Assembly (NCBI RefSeq): GCF_001279585.1
Contig: NZ_LGEC01000003.1
Coordinates: forward strand, 62,001 to 126,000
DNA: 64,000 nucleotides
Source of the DNA: Nocardiopsis sp. NRRL B-16309
GTDB taxonomy: Bacteria > Actinomycetota > Actinomycetes > Streptosporangiales > Streptosporangiaceae
Direction: 5' to 3'
Shown: in pieces, positions 33,036 through 41,120 of the stretch
Layout: every line of letters starts with the position of its first letter
Position numbering within the stretch: position 1 is the stretch's first letter
Notes under the pieces: generated by a model
Seen by the model: the letters and a program-made list of their open reading frames with translations, nothing else
Told to the model about the DNA's origin: nothing
Database searches by the model: none
Position numbers and translations under genes: made by a program

Positions 33036-34472
33036 GTGTTCGGAATCCTGCGACCGTGCCGCCACACCCTGGCCGACGGACTGGCCGAGGAGTGGATGTC
33101 CCACATGTGCGGGCTGTGCCTGGCACTGCGCGACGACCACGGACAGGCCTCGCGCGTGGCCACGAACTACGACGGACTGGTGGTGTCGGTCCTGACGGCC
33201 GCCCAGTCCGAGGCGTGCGCGGGCACCCGCACGGCCGGCCGCTGCCCGCTGCGCGGCATGCGGGGGGCCGAGGTCGCAGACGGATCCGGGGCGCACCTGG
33301 CCGCGTCGGTGTCCCTCCTGCTGGCCTCGGCGAAGATCACCGACCACATCGAGGACGGGGACGGCCTCTACGGCCGCCGCGGCGTGCGCGCCCTCGCCGG
33401 GAGGGTGGCCGAGCGCTGGCGGCGCGGTGCGCAGGAGTCGGGCGCCGGGCTCGGGTTCGACGGAGCGGCGCTGGTCGCGGTGGTCGACCGCCAGCGCGAG
33501 GCCGAGCTGGCGGCGGGGCCCGGCACGGACCTCCTGGCGGTGACGCGGCCGACCGAGGAGGCCACGGGCGAGGCGTTCGCGCACACCGCCGTCCTGGCCG
33601 CGCGCCCGGCCAACACCGCGCCGCTGCGGGAGGCGGGACGCCTGTTCGGGCGGGTCGCGCACCTGCTGGACGCGGTCGAGGACCGTGAGGAGGACGCGGC
33701 CAGGGGAGCGTGGAACCCGATCACCGCCACGGGCACCGAACTCCGCCGGGTCCGCGCACTGTGCGACGACGCCATCCTCGGCGTCGGCTTGGCGCTGCGG
33801 GAGGTGGAGTTCGACGACGACCGCCTGGTGCGCGCGCTCCTGGAACGGGAGCTGCGCCGCGCCGTCGAGCGCGCCTTCGCGCACGGCGGACACCCCGGCC
33901 ACGGGCACCCGGGGCAGGGTCAGCTCGGCCAGGGACATCCCGGCCATGGGTACCCGGGCCAGGGACATCCCGGTCACGGACACCCGGGGCAGGGGCAGCC
34001 GGGCCACGGACACCCGGGCCACGGACACCCGGGGCAGGGGCACCCCGGTCACGGGTACCCGGGGCAGGGGCAACCCGGCCACGTCTACCCCGGCCAGGGG
34101 CACCAGGGATACGGACACCACGGCGAGCCTCCGCACCAGCGGAACCGCCGCCGGCGCGACGACGGCATCGACTCCGGGAGCCACTACGAGGGATACGAAG
34201 GGCCCGGGGGCGGGGGCGAGGGCTCGGGCGGCGGCAGGGACGGGGACCGGTGCTGCGGTTCCTGCTCGTGCCAGACGCCCCGACAGGAGTTCCCGGCCAG
34301 GCGGCGCGGTGTGTTCTCCGGGTGCGCCGTCGCGCTGTTCATGTGCTGCACCTGCCAGTTCTGCTGCCGCGACCCCCACCCGGGACCGTGGACGGGCAAG
34401 CCGCGCAGCTCCTGGTGCGACTGCTGCGAATGCTGTAGCTGCTGTGACGACTGCACCTGCTGCTGCGACTGA
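33036..34472 (+). CDS. DUF5685 protein with pentapeptide repeats and cysteine-rich tail
   Basis: This is a 478-residue protein of three parts. Residues 1-280 are helical and match the DUF5685 pattern (CRHTLADGL, MSHMCGLCLALRDDHG, NYDGL, then KITDHIEDGDG, an acidic helix reminiscent of isoprenoid-synthase motifs). Residues 285-364 are exactly 16 tandem pentapeptides of consensus G-[HQ]-[PQ]-G-[HQ]. Residues 404-478 hold 21 cysteines, 11 of them in the last 18 residues. The GTG start follows AGGAGAAGAGG. The function is unknown; the His- and Cys-rich parts suggest metal binding, which is inference. Confidence 0.85.
   Translation: MFGILRPCRHTLADGLAEEWMSHMCGLCLALRDDHGQASRVATNYDGLVVSVLTAAQSEACAGTRTAGRCPLRGMRGAEVADGSGAHLAASVSLLLASAKITDHIEDGDGLYGRRGVRALAGRVAERWRRGAQESGAGLGFDGAALVAVVDRQREAELAAGPGTDLLAVTRPTEEATGEAFAHTAVLAARPANTAPLREAGRLFGRVAHLLDAVEDREEDAARGAWNPITATGTELRRVRALCDDAILGVGLALREVEFDDDRLVRALLERELRRAVERAFAHGGHPGHGHPGQGQLGQGHPGHGYPGQGHPGHGHPGQGQPGHGHPGHGHPGQGHPGHGYPGQGQPGHVYPGQGHQGYGHHGEPPHQRNRRRRDDGIDSGSHYEGYEGPGGGGEGSGGGRDGDRCCGSCSCQTPRQEFPARRRGVFSGCAVALFMCCTCQFCCRDPHPGPWTGKPRSSWCDCCECCSCCDDCTCCCD
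33888..34127 (+). repeat. 16 tandem 15-bp units coding for GHPGH/GHPGQ pentapeptides
   Basis: The array is 240 bp long and in frame with the DUF5685 gene. Typical units read GGACACCCGGGCCAC with third-base and CAC/CAG variation, so selection acts on the peptide (Gly, His/Gln, Pro, Gly, His/Gln) rather than on the DNA. The last units decay to VYPGQ, GHQGY and GHHGE. Confidence 0.92.
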
Positions 34473-34504
34473 CCGGTCGGGACGGCGGGCGTTCGGCCCC
34501 GCGC

Positions 34505-35218
34505 TCAGATCAGGCCGTGGTCGCGGGCGTAGACCGCCGCGTGGGTGCGGTCCCGCAGGCCGAGCCGGACCAGGATCCGGGAGATGTGGTTCTTGACGGT
34601 GCCCTCGCTGAGGAAGAGTTCACCGGCGATCTCGCGGTTGGTCGCACCGACCGCGATGAGCCGCAGCACCTGGGTCTCCCGCTCGGTCAGCGGACCGCCG
34701 CGCGAGGCGCCCGCCCGCGGCGCGCCGACGCGGCCGGACGGGTCGGGCAGTGCCGCCGCCAGGCGGGCCACGGCCGAGGCGTCGAACTGGGCCACGCCGG
34801 CGCGGGCCAGGCGCACCGCCTCCGCCAGGTCCCGTGCCGGCAGGTCCTTGAGCAGGTAGCCGACCGCGCCGGCCCGCAGGGCCCGCAGCACGTACTCCTC
34901 GTCGTCGAAGGTCGTGAGCATCACGATCCGGCACCCCGGTGCCCGGTCCCGGAGGACGGCGACGGCCTCGACGCCGTCCATGACGGGCATGCGCACGTCC
35001 ATCAGCACGACGTCGGGTTCCAGTTCCAGGGCCCGGTCCACGGCGTCCGCCCCGTCCACGGCGGTCCCCACCACGGTGATACCGGGCTGGATGCCCAGCA
35101 GCGACGCGATCCCCTCGCGGACCAGGCGCTGGTCGTCGGCGACGAGGACGCGCGCGGACGCCCCGTCGTGTCCGGTCGGCCCGTCCCCTGGGGCCGCTCC
35201 CCGCTCCCGTGCACTCAT
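34505..35218 (-). CDS. NarL/LuxR family response regulator
   Basis: This is a 237-residue response regulator with a 20-residue N-terminal extension. The receiver has DDQRLVREGI, the Asp in VVLMDVRMPVMDG and K in YLLKDLPAR. The LuxR helix-turn-helix reads LTERETQVLRLIAVGATNREIAGELFLSEGTVKNHISRILVRLGL. The ATG overlaps the kinase stop by four bases. A likely target is the 28-bp palindrome upstream of the kinase and of the divergent membrane protein gene. Confidence 0.92.
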   Translation of the reverse strand: MSARERGAAPGDGPTGHDGASARVLVADDQRLVREGIASLLGIQPGITVVGTAVDGADAVDRALELEPDVVLMDVRMPVMDGVEAVAVLRDRAPGCRIVMLTTFDDEEYVLRALRAGAVGYLLKDLPARDLAEAVRLARAGVAQFDASAVARLAAALPDPSGRVGAPRAGASRGGPLTERETQVLRLIAVGATNREIAGELFLSEGTVKNHISRILVRLGLRDRTHAAVYARDHGLI

Positions 35219-36456
35219 CCCCGGCTCTCCTCCGCCACCCGCGCCGGACCGGCGTCCCGGTCGGGACGGGGGACGACGACCGAGACGCGGGTGCCCCCGC
35301 CCGGCCGGTCGTCCAGACGCACGCCGCCGCCGACGAGCGCGGCCCGCTCCCGCATGCCGAGCAGGCCGACACCGGCAGGTTCGCGCGCCGCGGCGGACAG
35401 CCCGACACCGTCGTCCTCGACGTCGAGCCGCGCCCGGTCGGCACCGACGGCCACCGCCACCGAGACCCGGCGGGCCCGGGCGTGCCGGCGGGCGTTGGTC
35501 AGCGCCTCCTGGCAGGCCCGGTAGAGCACCATCAGCGTCGCCTCGTCCCAGCCCTCCTCCTCGCCCTCGACGGAGAGGACGACCTCCGGGCGCCCGCCGC
35601 CCGTCTGCCGCACCAGGTCGGCCAGCGCGGGGAAGAGGCGCCACCTGGTGCCCTCCGCGCGCAGGGCGCGCACCGAGTGCCGCACGTCCTCCAGTGCCCG
35701 CCGGGCCGAGGACCGGGCGTCCGCCAGTGCCTGTTCGGCGACCGCCCGGTCCAGGTCGCCGAACTCCGCGGCCTTCTCCAACTGGACCGCGACGGCGGTG
35801 AGGTGGTGGCCGAGGCTGTCGTGGATGTCCCTGGCCAGCCGGTTGCGCTCCGCCGCCGCCGACAGCTCGGCGACCCGGTCGGCGTAGGCGGACAACCGCG
35901 CGTTGGACTCCTCCAGGCGCAGCCGCCCCCGCTGCTCGCGGACCGCGACCCCCGCCATCGCGATGGCCAGGGCCAGTCCCACGGCGAACATCAGCAGGTC
36001 GGAGACGTAGGTCGCCTCGGTGTACCAGCCTGGCACCCACAGCGTGTAGCCGCCGAGCATCAGCACCAGGCACACGCCCGCCAGCGCCAGGCTGACCGCG
36101 CGCCCGAACGCGAGGTAGGCGGCGAACGGCACGAGGACGAAGAGCACCCGCGAGAGGCCGGAGGGGTCCAGGGCGCTCACCGCGACGAACAGCACCGCGC
36201 GCGCGACCAGGAGGGCGGCCGCCGGGCCGCCGGGGGTGCGCACCGGAAAGCTCCGCCGCTCGGCGAACTCCAGGGCGAACAGCAGCGCGAGGCAGCCGGC
36301 GAAGCCGGCCGTCCGGACCGGGGCGCGGGCGCCGTCGCCGTCCAGGTCCGCGACCTCGAAGTACAGGCCCGCGACACCGACGACCGCGTACACCATGGAC
36401 GAGACCCACGGGAGGGCCCGCGCCGGACCCGTCGGATCGCCGTGCCGTCGACTCAT
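35215..36456 (-). CDS. NarL-type sensor histidine kinase (HisKA_3)
   Basis: This is a 413-residue membrane kinase with about six N-terminal helices (residues 20-170). The phosphoacceptor helix is AERNRLARDIHDSLGHHLTAVAVQLEKA, and the ATPase domain has EDDGVGLS and GVGLLGMRERAALVGG. ATG 36456 has a strong AGGAGGT site; the longer open frame upstream runs through the palindrome and is non-coding. It forms a two-component pair with the overlapping response regulator gene. Confidence 0.9.
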   Translation of the reverse strand: MSRRHGDPTGPARALPWVSSMVYAVVGVAGLYFEVADLDGDGARAPVRTAGFAGCLALLFALEFAERRSFPVRTPGGPAAALLVARAVLFVAVSALDPSGLSRVLFVLVPFAAYLAFGRAVSLALAGVCLVLMLGGYTLWVPGWYTEATYVSDLLMFAVGLALAIAMAGVAVREQRGRLRLEESNARLSAYADRVAELSAAAERNRLARDIHDSLGHHLTAVAVQLEKAAEFGDLDRAVAEQALADARSSARRALEDVRHSVRALRAEGTRWRLFPALADLVRQTGGGRPEVVLSVEGEEEGWDEATLMVLYRACQEALTNARRHARARRVSVAVAVGADRARLDVEDDGVGLSAAAREPAGVGLLGMRERAALVGGGVRLDDRPGGGTRVSVVVPRPDRDAGPARVAEESRG

Positions 36457-36542
36457 CCGCCCGACCTCCTGTCGCCGTTGGGGACGAGCGTAGGCGAGCC
36501 GCCCCGGCGGGGAGGGCGCCGGAGCCCTCATCGGCGCATCTT

Positions 36543-36570
36543 CGGCCGACCGGCACGTGCCGGTCGGCCG
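36543..36570. promoter_or_regulatory. Perfect 28-bp palindrome between divergent genes
   Basis: A perfect dyad of 14-bp arms (CGGCCGACCGGCAC and its reverse complement) meets at a central CACGTG. It lies 87 bp before the kinase start and 104 bp before the divergent membrane-protein start. A promoter candidate for the rightward gene follows: CTGACG (36590-36595) and TAGGGT (36615-36620). It is a candidate response-regulator operator; a bidirectional hairpin is the alternative. Confidence 0.6.
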
Positions 36571-36674
36571 CGGGTGTGGCCGAACGGTACTGACGCCGCC
36601 GCGGTGTCCCTTCCTAGGGTCGCAGTGTCCGACGCCGCGTCCGCGGTCGCCGCCCCCTCCCAAGGAGAACTCAC

Positions 36675-37265
36675 GTGTACACGTCGGTCCTGCTCCGTTC
36701 CAGCGCCGCTCTGGGCCTCCTCTCCGGCACCTTCATGGCCGGTCCCGCCGCGGTCGAGCTGGTGACGGGTGAGACGGCCCTGACCAGCCTTCTGCTGGGC
36801 CTGTCCCCGGCCCTGGCCGTTCCTCTGGCCGTCGCCCTCCACGCACGCCAGACCGCCGCCGTCGGCGGTTTCGGCACGGCGGCCCACGTGGTGAACCTGC
36901 TGGGCCTCGGGCTGTTCGGCGGTGCGGCGTTCAGCCTGAACATCGCGCTGTTCCACCTCGACGACGCGGTCCTGGGCGAGCTCATGGGCGGTCCCACCGG
37001 ACTCGTCGTGCTCGCCTCCGCTCTGGTCTTCGCCCTCGGCTCGGTCCTGTTCGGCGCCTCGATGGTCCGCGCCCGCGTCCACCCGCGCGTTCCGGCGTGG
37101 GGGTACACGGTCGCCCTTCCCGCGCTCGCCGTCGTCGCCCCGCTGCCCGACTCGCCCCTGTCCATCGCGGTGCACGTGCTGGCCGGTGCGTCCGTGGTCT
37201 GGCTGGCGGCCGTCCTCTGGGCCAGGGCGGGGGAGCCCGAGCCCGTCGCGGTGGCGGTCGCCTGA
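36675..37265 (+). CDS. Hypothetical six-helix membrane protein
   Basis: This is a 196-residue hydrophobic protein with about six membrane segments and no recognised domain. The GTG start follows AAGGAG. It diverges from the kinase/response-regulator pair, with the 28-bp palindrome in between, so it may be the main target of that two-component system. Glycine-rich helices (LGLGLFGGAAFSLNIALFHL) and a DUF-like small-membrane-protein pattern give no function. Confidence 0.65.
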   Translation: MYTSVLLRSSAALGLLSGTFMAGPAAVELVTGETALTSLLLGLSPALAVPLAVALHARQTAAVGGFGTAAHVVNLLGLGLFGGAAFSLNIALFHLDDAVLGELMGGPTGLVVLASALVFALGSVLFGASMVRARVHPRVPAWGYTVALPALAVVAPLPDSPLSIAVHVLAGASVVWLAAVLWARAGEPEPVAVAVA

Positions 37266-37320
37266 CCACCCGAGCACGACCGTGGACGACACCGGAGGCA
37301 CGGTACGGTGACGCGGGCTC

Positions 37321-37625
37321 CAGGCGTTCGGTCGGAGGCCCGGCCCGCAGGCCCTCGGCAGGGGGCAGGGTCCCTCAGGCCCTCGGCAGGATGATGCGGG
37401 TTTCCAGGCCCTCGGCGGTGCGACGCGCGTGGTCGGCCCTGGCACGGTGGCCCGGTCTCTCACGCCCGCGGCAGGGGGTACGGTCCCTCAGGCCCTCGGC
37501 AGGGTGATGCGGGTTTCCAGGCCCTCGGTAGGAGACCCGGGCCCAGGCCTTCGGCGGTGTCACGCGCGGCGTCAGCCTCTCGGCAGGGGGCCCGGTCCGT
37601 CACGCCCGCGGCAGGGTGACGCGCA
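37321..37625 (-). repeat. Degenerate 27-30-bp repeat array at the 3' end of kdpD
   Basis: About ten copies of a unit resembling TCAGGCCCTCGGCAGGGTGA begin near 37322, 37348, 37376, 37405, 37462, 37488, 37518, 37543, 37573 and 37600. The last copy is the true end of kdpD, coding VTLPRA and stop, so the array looks like repeated copies of the gene's last codons. A 45-bp block recurs 113 bp apart (37372 and 37485) with two or three differences. It fills the whole 334-bp gap after the membrane-protein gene; no gene is present. Confidence 0.75.
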
Positions 37626-40122
37626 TGGTCAGTCCGCCTCCCGGGGTGGTGTCCGGCTCCATCGTCCCGTCCATCGCCTGGACCAGGCCCCGGGACAGCG
37701 CCAGCCCCAGGCCGAGCCCGGTGTCGTGGTCGGTGTCGCCCAGGCGCTGGAACGGCACGAACATGCGTCCGTGCCCGGACTCGGGCACCCCGGGCCCGTG
37801 GTCGATGATCCGGATCTCCAGGCCGGTGCCGGTGGCGGCGGCCGTGACCGTCGGCGGCCGGTCCGGCGGGCTGAAGCGCAGCGCGTTGTCGACCACGTTG
37901 GCGAGTACCCGTTCGAGGAGGCCCGGGTCCGCCCGGACCGGCGCCAGGTCCTCCGGCAGGTCCACCCGGACCGGGCGGCCGCGCGGACCGAGCTGGTCCA
38001 GCACCCGCAGCACGCTCTCCCGCAGCGGCAGGTCGACGGCCCTGACCCCCATGACCCCCGCCTGGAGGCGGCTCATGTCGAGCAGGTCCGAGACCAGGGC
38101 GGTCAGCCGGTCCAGGGACTCGTCGGCGGTGGCCAGCAGCGCCTCCTGGTCCTCCGGGCCGAAGCTCACCTCCCGGCTGCGCAGGCTCGTCACCGAGGCC
38201 TTCGCCGAGGCCAGCGGCGCGCGCAGGTCGTGGCTGACTGCCGCCAGCAGGGCGGTGCGCATCCGGTCGGCCTCGGCCAGGGGTTTGGCGGCCGCCGCCT
38301 CGTCCGCCAGCCGCCCCTGGCGCAGGGCCAGCGCCGACTGGGCGGCGAACGCCTCGATGATGCGCCGGTCGGCCGCCTCCGGCCGCCGCCCGCTCAGTAC
38401 GAGCGCGAGGGAGTCGTCGATGGGCACGTCCACGTCCCCGTCACCCGGGGCCAGACCCGGCCGCTCGCCCACGGACGCCGCCACGGTCCACAGGTTCGGG
38501 TCCTGGCGGTGGTCGGGCCCCGCGGGCGTGCCGGGCCGCCGCTCCAGCAGCGCGACCGAGTCCAGCGCGAAGGTCTCCCGCAGCTGTTCCAGCAGGGCCT
38601 CCAGCGGTCTCGACCCGCTCAGCACGTGGCCCGCGACCGCCGCCAGGGTCCCCGCCTCGGCACTGGCCAGCGCCGCCTCCCGGGTCCGGCGGGCCGCCTT
38701 GTCCACCACGACGCTGACCGAGACCGCCACCACCAGGAACACCGCGAGCGCGAGCATGTTGAACGGGTCGTCGATGCCCAGGGTGCGGTAGGGCTCGGTG
38801 TAGAGGAAGTTCATCGTCAGGAAACCGGCGACGGCCGCCAGGAGCGCGGGCCACATGCCGCCGACCAGCGAGGTCGTGGTGACCAGCGCGAGCACGAGGA
38901 GCAGGCCGCTGGGGAACACGTTCTCGTCGTGCGGCAGGCCGACACCGAGGGCCAGCAGCGGCAGCGCCGCCAGGGCCAGCGCGAACCCGGTGATCCTGCG
39001 CCGGAGGGAGAGTGCCCCCCGCGGCCGCGGTCCCGCGCTCGCCCTGACGCCCTCGTGCGCGATCAGGTGGACGTCGATCGACCCCGACAGCGCCAGCGTG
39101 GTCACTCCCACGCCCGGAGAGAACACGTGGGCCAGACGGCTCCTGCGGCTGGCCCCGAGGACCAGCTGGGTGGCGTTCACCCCGCGCGCGAACTCGATCA
39201 GCGCCGTGGGGACGTCGTTGCCGAGGACGTGGTGGAACGTGCCGCCCAGGTCCTCGACGAGTACGCGCTGCCGGGCGAGCACGGCGGGGTCGGCCTCCGC
39301 GAGACCGCGCCCGTCGGCGACGTGGACCGCCATCAGGTCGGCGCCCTTGCTCCGCGCCGCCACCCGCGCGGCCCGGCGGACCAGCACGTCCCCCTCGGGC
39401 CCGCCGGCCAGCGCCACCACCACGCGTTCCCTGGCCCGCCAGCCCGCGGCGGCGCCGTTCTCGTCCCGGTAGCGGTCGAGCTGGCCGTCCACCTGGTCGG
39501 CCAGCCACAGCAGGGCCAGCTCGCGCAGGGCGATGAGGTCGCCGGGCCGGACGCCGCCGCCCGGGACCGGACCGGTTTCCGCGTGGCCGTCGCCCCGGCC
39601 CTGCGCCGACCGGTGGCGCAGCGCCTCCGGGGCGGCGTCGACGAGTTCGATCTGGTCGGCCTGGCGGACCCAGGAGTCCGGGACCACCGCGCCCGGGGCG
39701 GCGCCGGTGATGTGCCGGACGACGTCGCTGAGCGACTCCATGTGCCGGATGTCGACCGTGGACACCACGTCGATACCGGCGTCCAGGAGGGTGTCGATGT
39801 CCTGTCGGCGCGCCTGGTGCCCGGACCCGGGCGCGTTGGTGTGGGCGAGATCGTCCACGAGCACGACCCGCGGGGACCGCGCCAGGACGGCGGCCAGGTC
39901 CATCTCCTCGTACGCGGAGCCCAGGTGGCGCACGGTCCGGCGGGGGACGGTCTCCAGGCCGGCGGCCAGGGCGGCGACGTCGGCCCGGCCACGGGGTTCG
40001 ACCAGGCCCACGACGACGTCCTCGCCCCGCGCGCGCCGCCGGTGCGCCTCCTCCAGCATCCGGTGGGTCTTGCCCACCCCGGGTGCCGCCCCCAGGTAGA
40101 TGCGCAGCTCACCACGTGTCAT
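37600..40122 (-). CDS. kdpD: KdpD-type osmosensitive potassium sensor kinase
   Basis: This is an 840-residue hybrid sensor. The KdpD N-terminal domain has Walker A GAAPGVGKT (11-19) and VVLVDDLAHTNAPGSGHQARRQD. A universal-stress-protein domain follows (about 225-350, VLGASRRSRLAHVF), then four membrane helices (about 385-480), a GAF-like region and a HisKA/HATPase core (AAVSHDLRAPLASAKAS, then NVVDNALRFSP and GLGLGLALSRGLVQAMDG). It controls potassium uptake genes through KdpE. It is divergent from kdpE, which is unusual because the two are commonly in one operon. Confidence 0.93.
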   Translation of the reverse strand: MTRGELRIYLGAAPGVGKTHRMLEEAHRRRARGEDVVVGLVEPRGRADVAALAAGLETVPRRTVRHLGSAYEEMDLAAVLARSPRVVLVDDLAHTNAPGSGHQARRQDIDTLLDAGIDVVSTVDIRHMESLSDVVRHITGAAPGAVVPDSWVRQADQIELVDAAPEALRHRSAQGRGDGHAETGPVPGGGVRPGDLIALRELALLWLADQVDGQLDRYRDENGAAAGWRARERVVVALAGGPEGDVLVRRAARVAARSKGADLMAVHVADGRGLAEADPAVLARQRVLVEDLGGTFHHVLGNDVPTALIEFARGVNATQLVLGASRRSRLAHVFSPGVGVTTLALSGSIDVHLIAHEGVRASAGPRPRGALSLRRRITGFALALAALPLLALGVGLPHDENVFPSGLLLVLALVTTTSLVGGMWPALLAAVAGFLTMNFLYTEPYRTLGIDDPFNMLALAVFLVVAVSVSVVVDKAARRTREAALASAEAGTLAAVAGHVLSGSRPLEALLEQLRETFALDSVALLERRPGTPAGPDHRQDPNLWTVAASVGERPGLAPGDGDVDVPIDDSLALVLSGRRPEAADRRIIEAFAAQSALALRQGRLADEAAAAKPLAEADRMRTALLAAVSHDLRAPLASAKASVTSLRSREVSFGPEDQEALLATADESLDRLTALVSDLLDMSRLQAGVMGVRAVDLPLRESVLRVLDQLGPRGRPVRVDLPEDLAPVRADPGLLERVLANVVDNALRFSPPDRPPTVTAAATGTGLEIRIIDHGPGVPESGHGRMFVPFQRLGDTDHDTGLGLGLALSRGLVQAMDGTMEPDTTPGGGLTMRVTLPRA

Positions 40123-40183
40123 CGGCGCGCCCCCTTCCGTCCCCCATTCTTCTCGCCGCTCGACGGGGGTTCGGACGCCGGAC

Positions 40184-40221
40184 CGCTAACGTAGCGCTAA
40201 TTCGGACCTTTCGGGCGCTAA
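40184..40221. promoter_or_regulatory. Three phased CGCTAA half-sites between kdpD and kdpE
   Basis: CGCTAA occurs at 40184-40189, 40195-40200 and 40216-40221, all in the same orientation. The spacings are 11 and 21 bp, so all three lie on one face of the helix. Tandem direct half-sites about 10-11 bp apart are typical of OmpR/KdpE-type regulators. The site is 62 bp from the kdpD start and about 190 bp before kdpE. Confidence 0.6.
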
Positions 40222-40412
40222 GGGAGTGTTGTCCGACGTGGCGCCGGTCCACCCGGTGCCCCAGAGTCGAACCGGCGCCCTCCGCAGGGCGCGCCGACGT
40301 CCGGCGACTCGCGGTCGACCGCGCCTGACCAGTACGGACGGTGCCGGTCACTAGCATCCATTCAGCGCTGGACGACGCGTCCAGCACTCGGTACGGAGGA
40401 CGAACCACCCCT

Positions 40413-41120
40413 ATGGACGAGCGACAGCGGATCCTGGTCGTCGACGACGACCCCGCCATCCGCGCGACACTGGAAGTGAACCTCCGGGCCCGCGGCTACG
40501 CCTCCGACATGGCCGCCACGGGCGAGCAGGCGCTCCAGCTCGCGGCCCGGCACCATCCGGACCTGGTCCTGCTCGACCTGGGGCTGCCCGGGATGGACGG
40601 GCTGGACGTCGTACGCGGACTGCGCGGCTGGTCCGCCGTGCCGATCGTCGTGCTGTCGGGACGCGACACCGAGACGACCAAGGTCCAGGCCCTGGACCTG
40701 GGCGCCGACGACTACGTCACCAAGCCCTTCGGCATGGACGAGCTGTTCGCGCGCCTGCGTGCGGCCGTGCGCCGCTCGGCCCCGGCCGAGGAGGAGGCCG
40801 TCGTGGAGACGGCCCACTTCACCGTCGACCTTCCCGCCAAGCAGGTCCTGCGCGACGGCGTGCCGGTCCGGCTCACCCCCCGGCAGTGGTACATCGTGCA
40901 GGTGCTCGCGCGCCATCCGGGACGGCTGGTCACCTACGAACGCCTCCTGAGGGAGGTCTGGGGCCCCTCGTACGGCACCGAGACCCACTACCTGAGGGTG
41001 TTCATGACCCAGATCCGGCAGCGCCTGGAACCGGACCCGCCGCATCCGCGCTACTTCATCACCGAACCCGGCATCGGGCTGCGGTTCCTCCCCGAGGGCA
41101 CCGAGGGGAAGAGCGGATGA
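40413..41120 (+). CDS. kdpE: KdpE-type OmpR family response regulator
   Basis: This is a 235-residue response regulator. The receiver has VVDDDPAIRATLEVNLRARGY, the phospho-acceptor in LVLLDLGLPGMDG, and K in LGADDYVTKPFGMDELFARLR. The winged helix carries LTPRQWYIVQVLARHPGRLVTYERLLREVWG and THYLRVFMTQIRQRLEPDP, the KdpE signature. ATG 40413 follows GGAGGA. Its stop overlaps the ATG of the TrkH-type transporter, so KdpE and the transporter are translationally coupled. The sensor kdpD lies on the opposite strand. Confidence 0.92.
   Translation: MDERQRILVVDDDPAIRATLEVNLRARGYASDMAATGEQALQLAARHHPDLVLLDLGLPGMDGLDVVRGLRGWSAVPIVVLSGRDTETTKVQALDLGADDYVTKPFGMDELFARLRAAVRRSAPAEEEAVVETAHFTVDLPAKQVLRDGVPVRLTPRQWYIVQVLARHPGRLVTYERLLREVWGPSYGTETHYLRVFMTQIRQRLEPDPPHPRYFITEPGIGLRFLPEGTEGKSG

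Noticed and set aside
33888..34127. CRISPR-like or minisatellite appearance of the 15-bp repeats
   Set aside because: The repeats lack spacers and stay in frame with a gene, and the variation is mainly synonymous or His/Gln, so they are coding repeats.
37375..37563. 62-codon minus-strand open frame inside the kdpD-tail repeats
   Set aside because: It merely reads through the degenerate repeats and ends in the copied LPRA-stop; no ribosome-binding site or homology.
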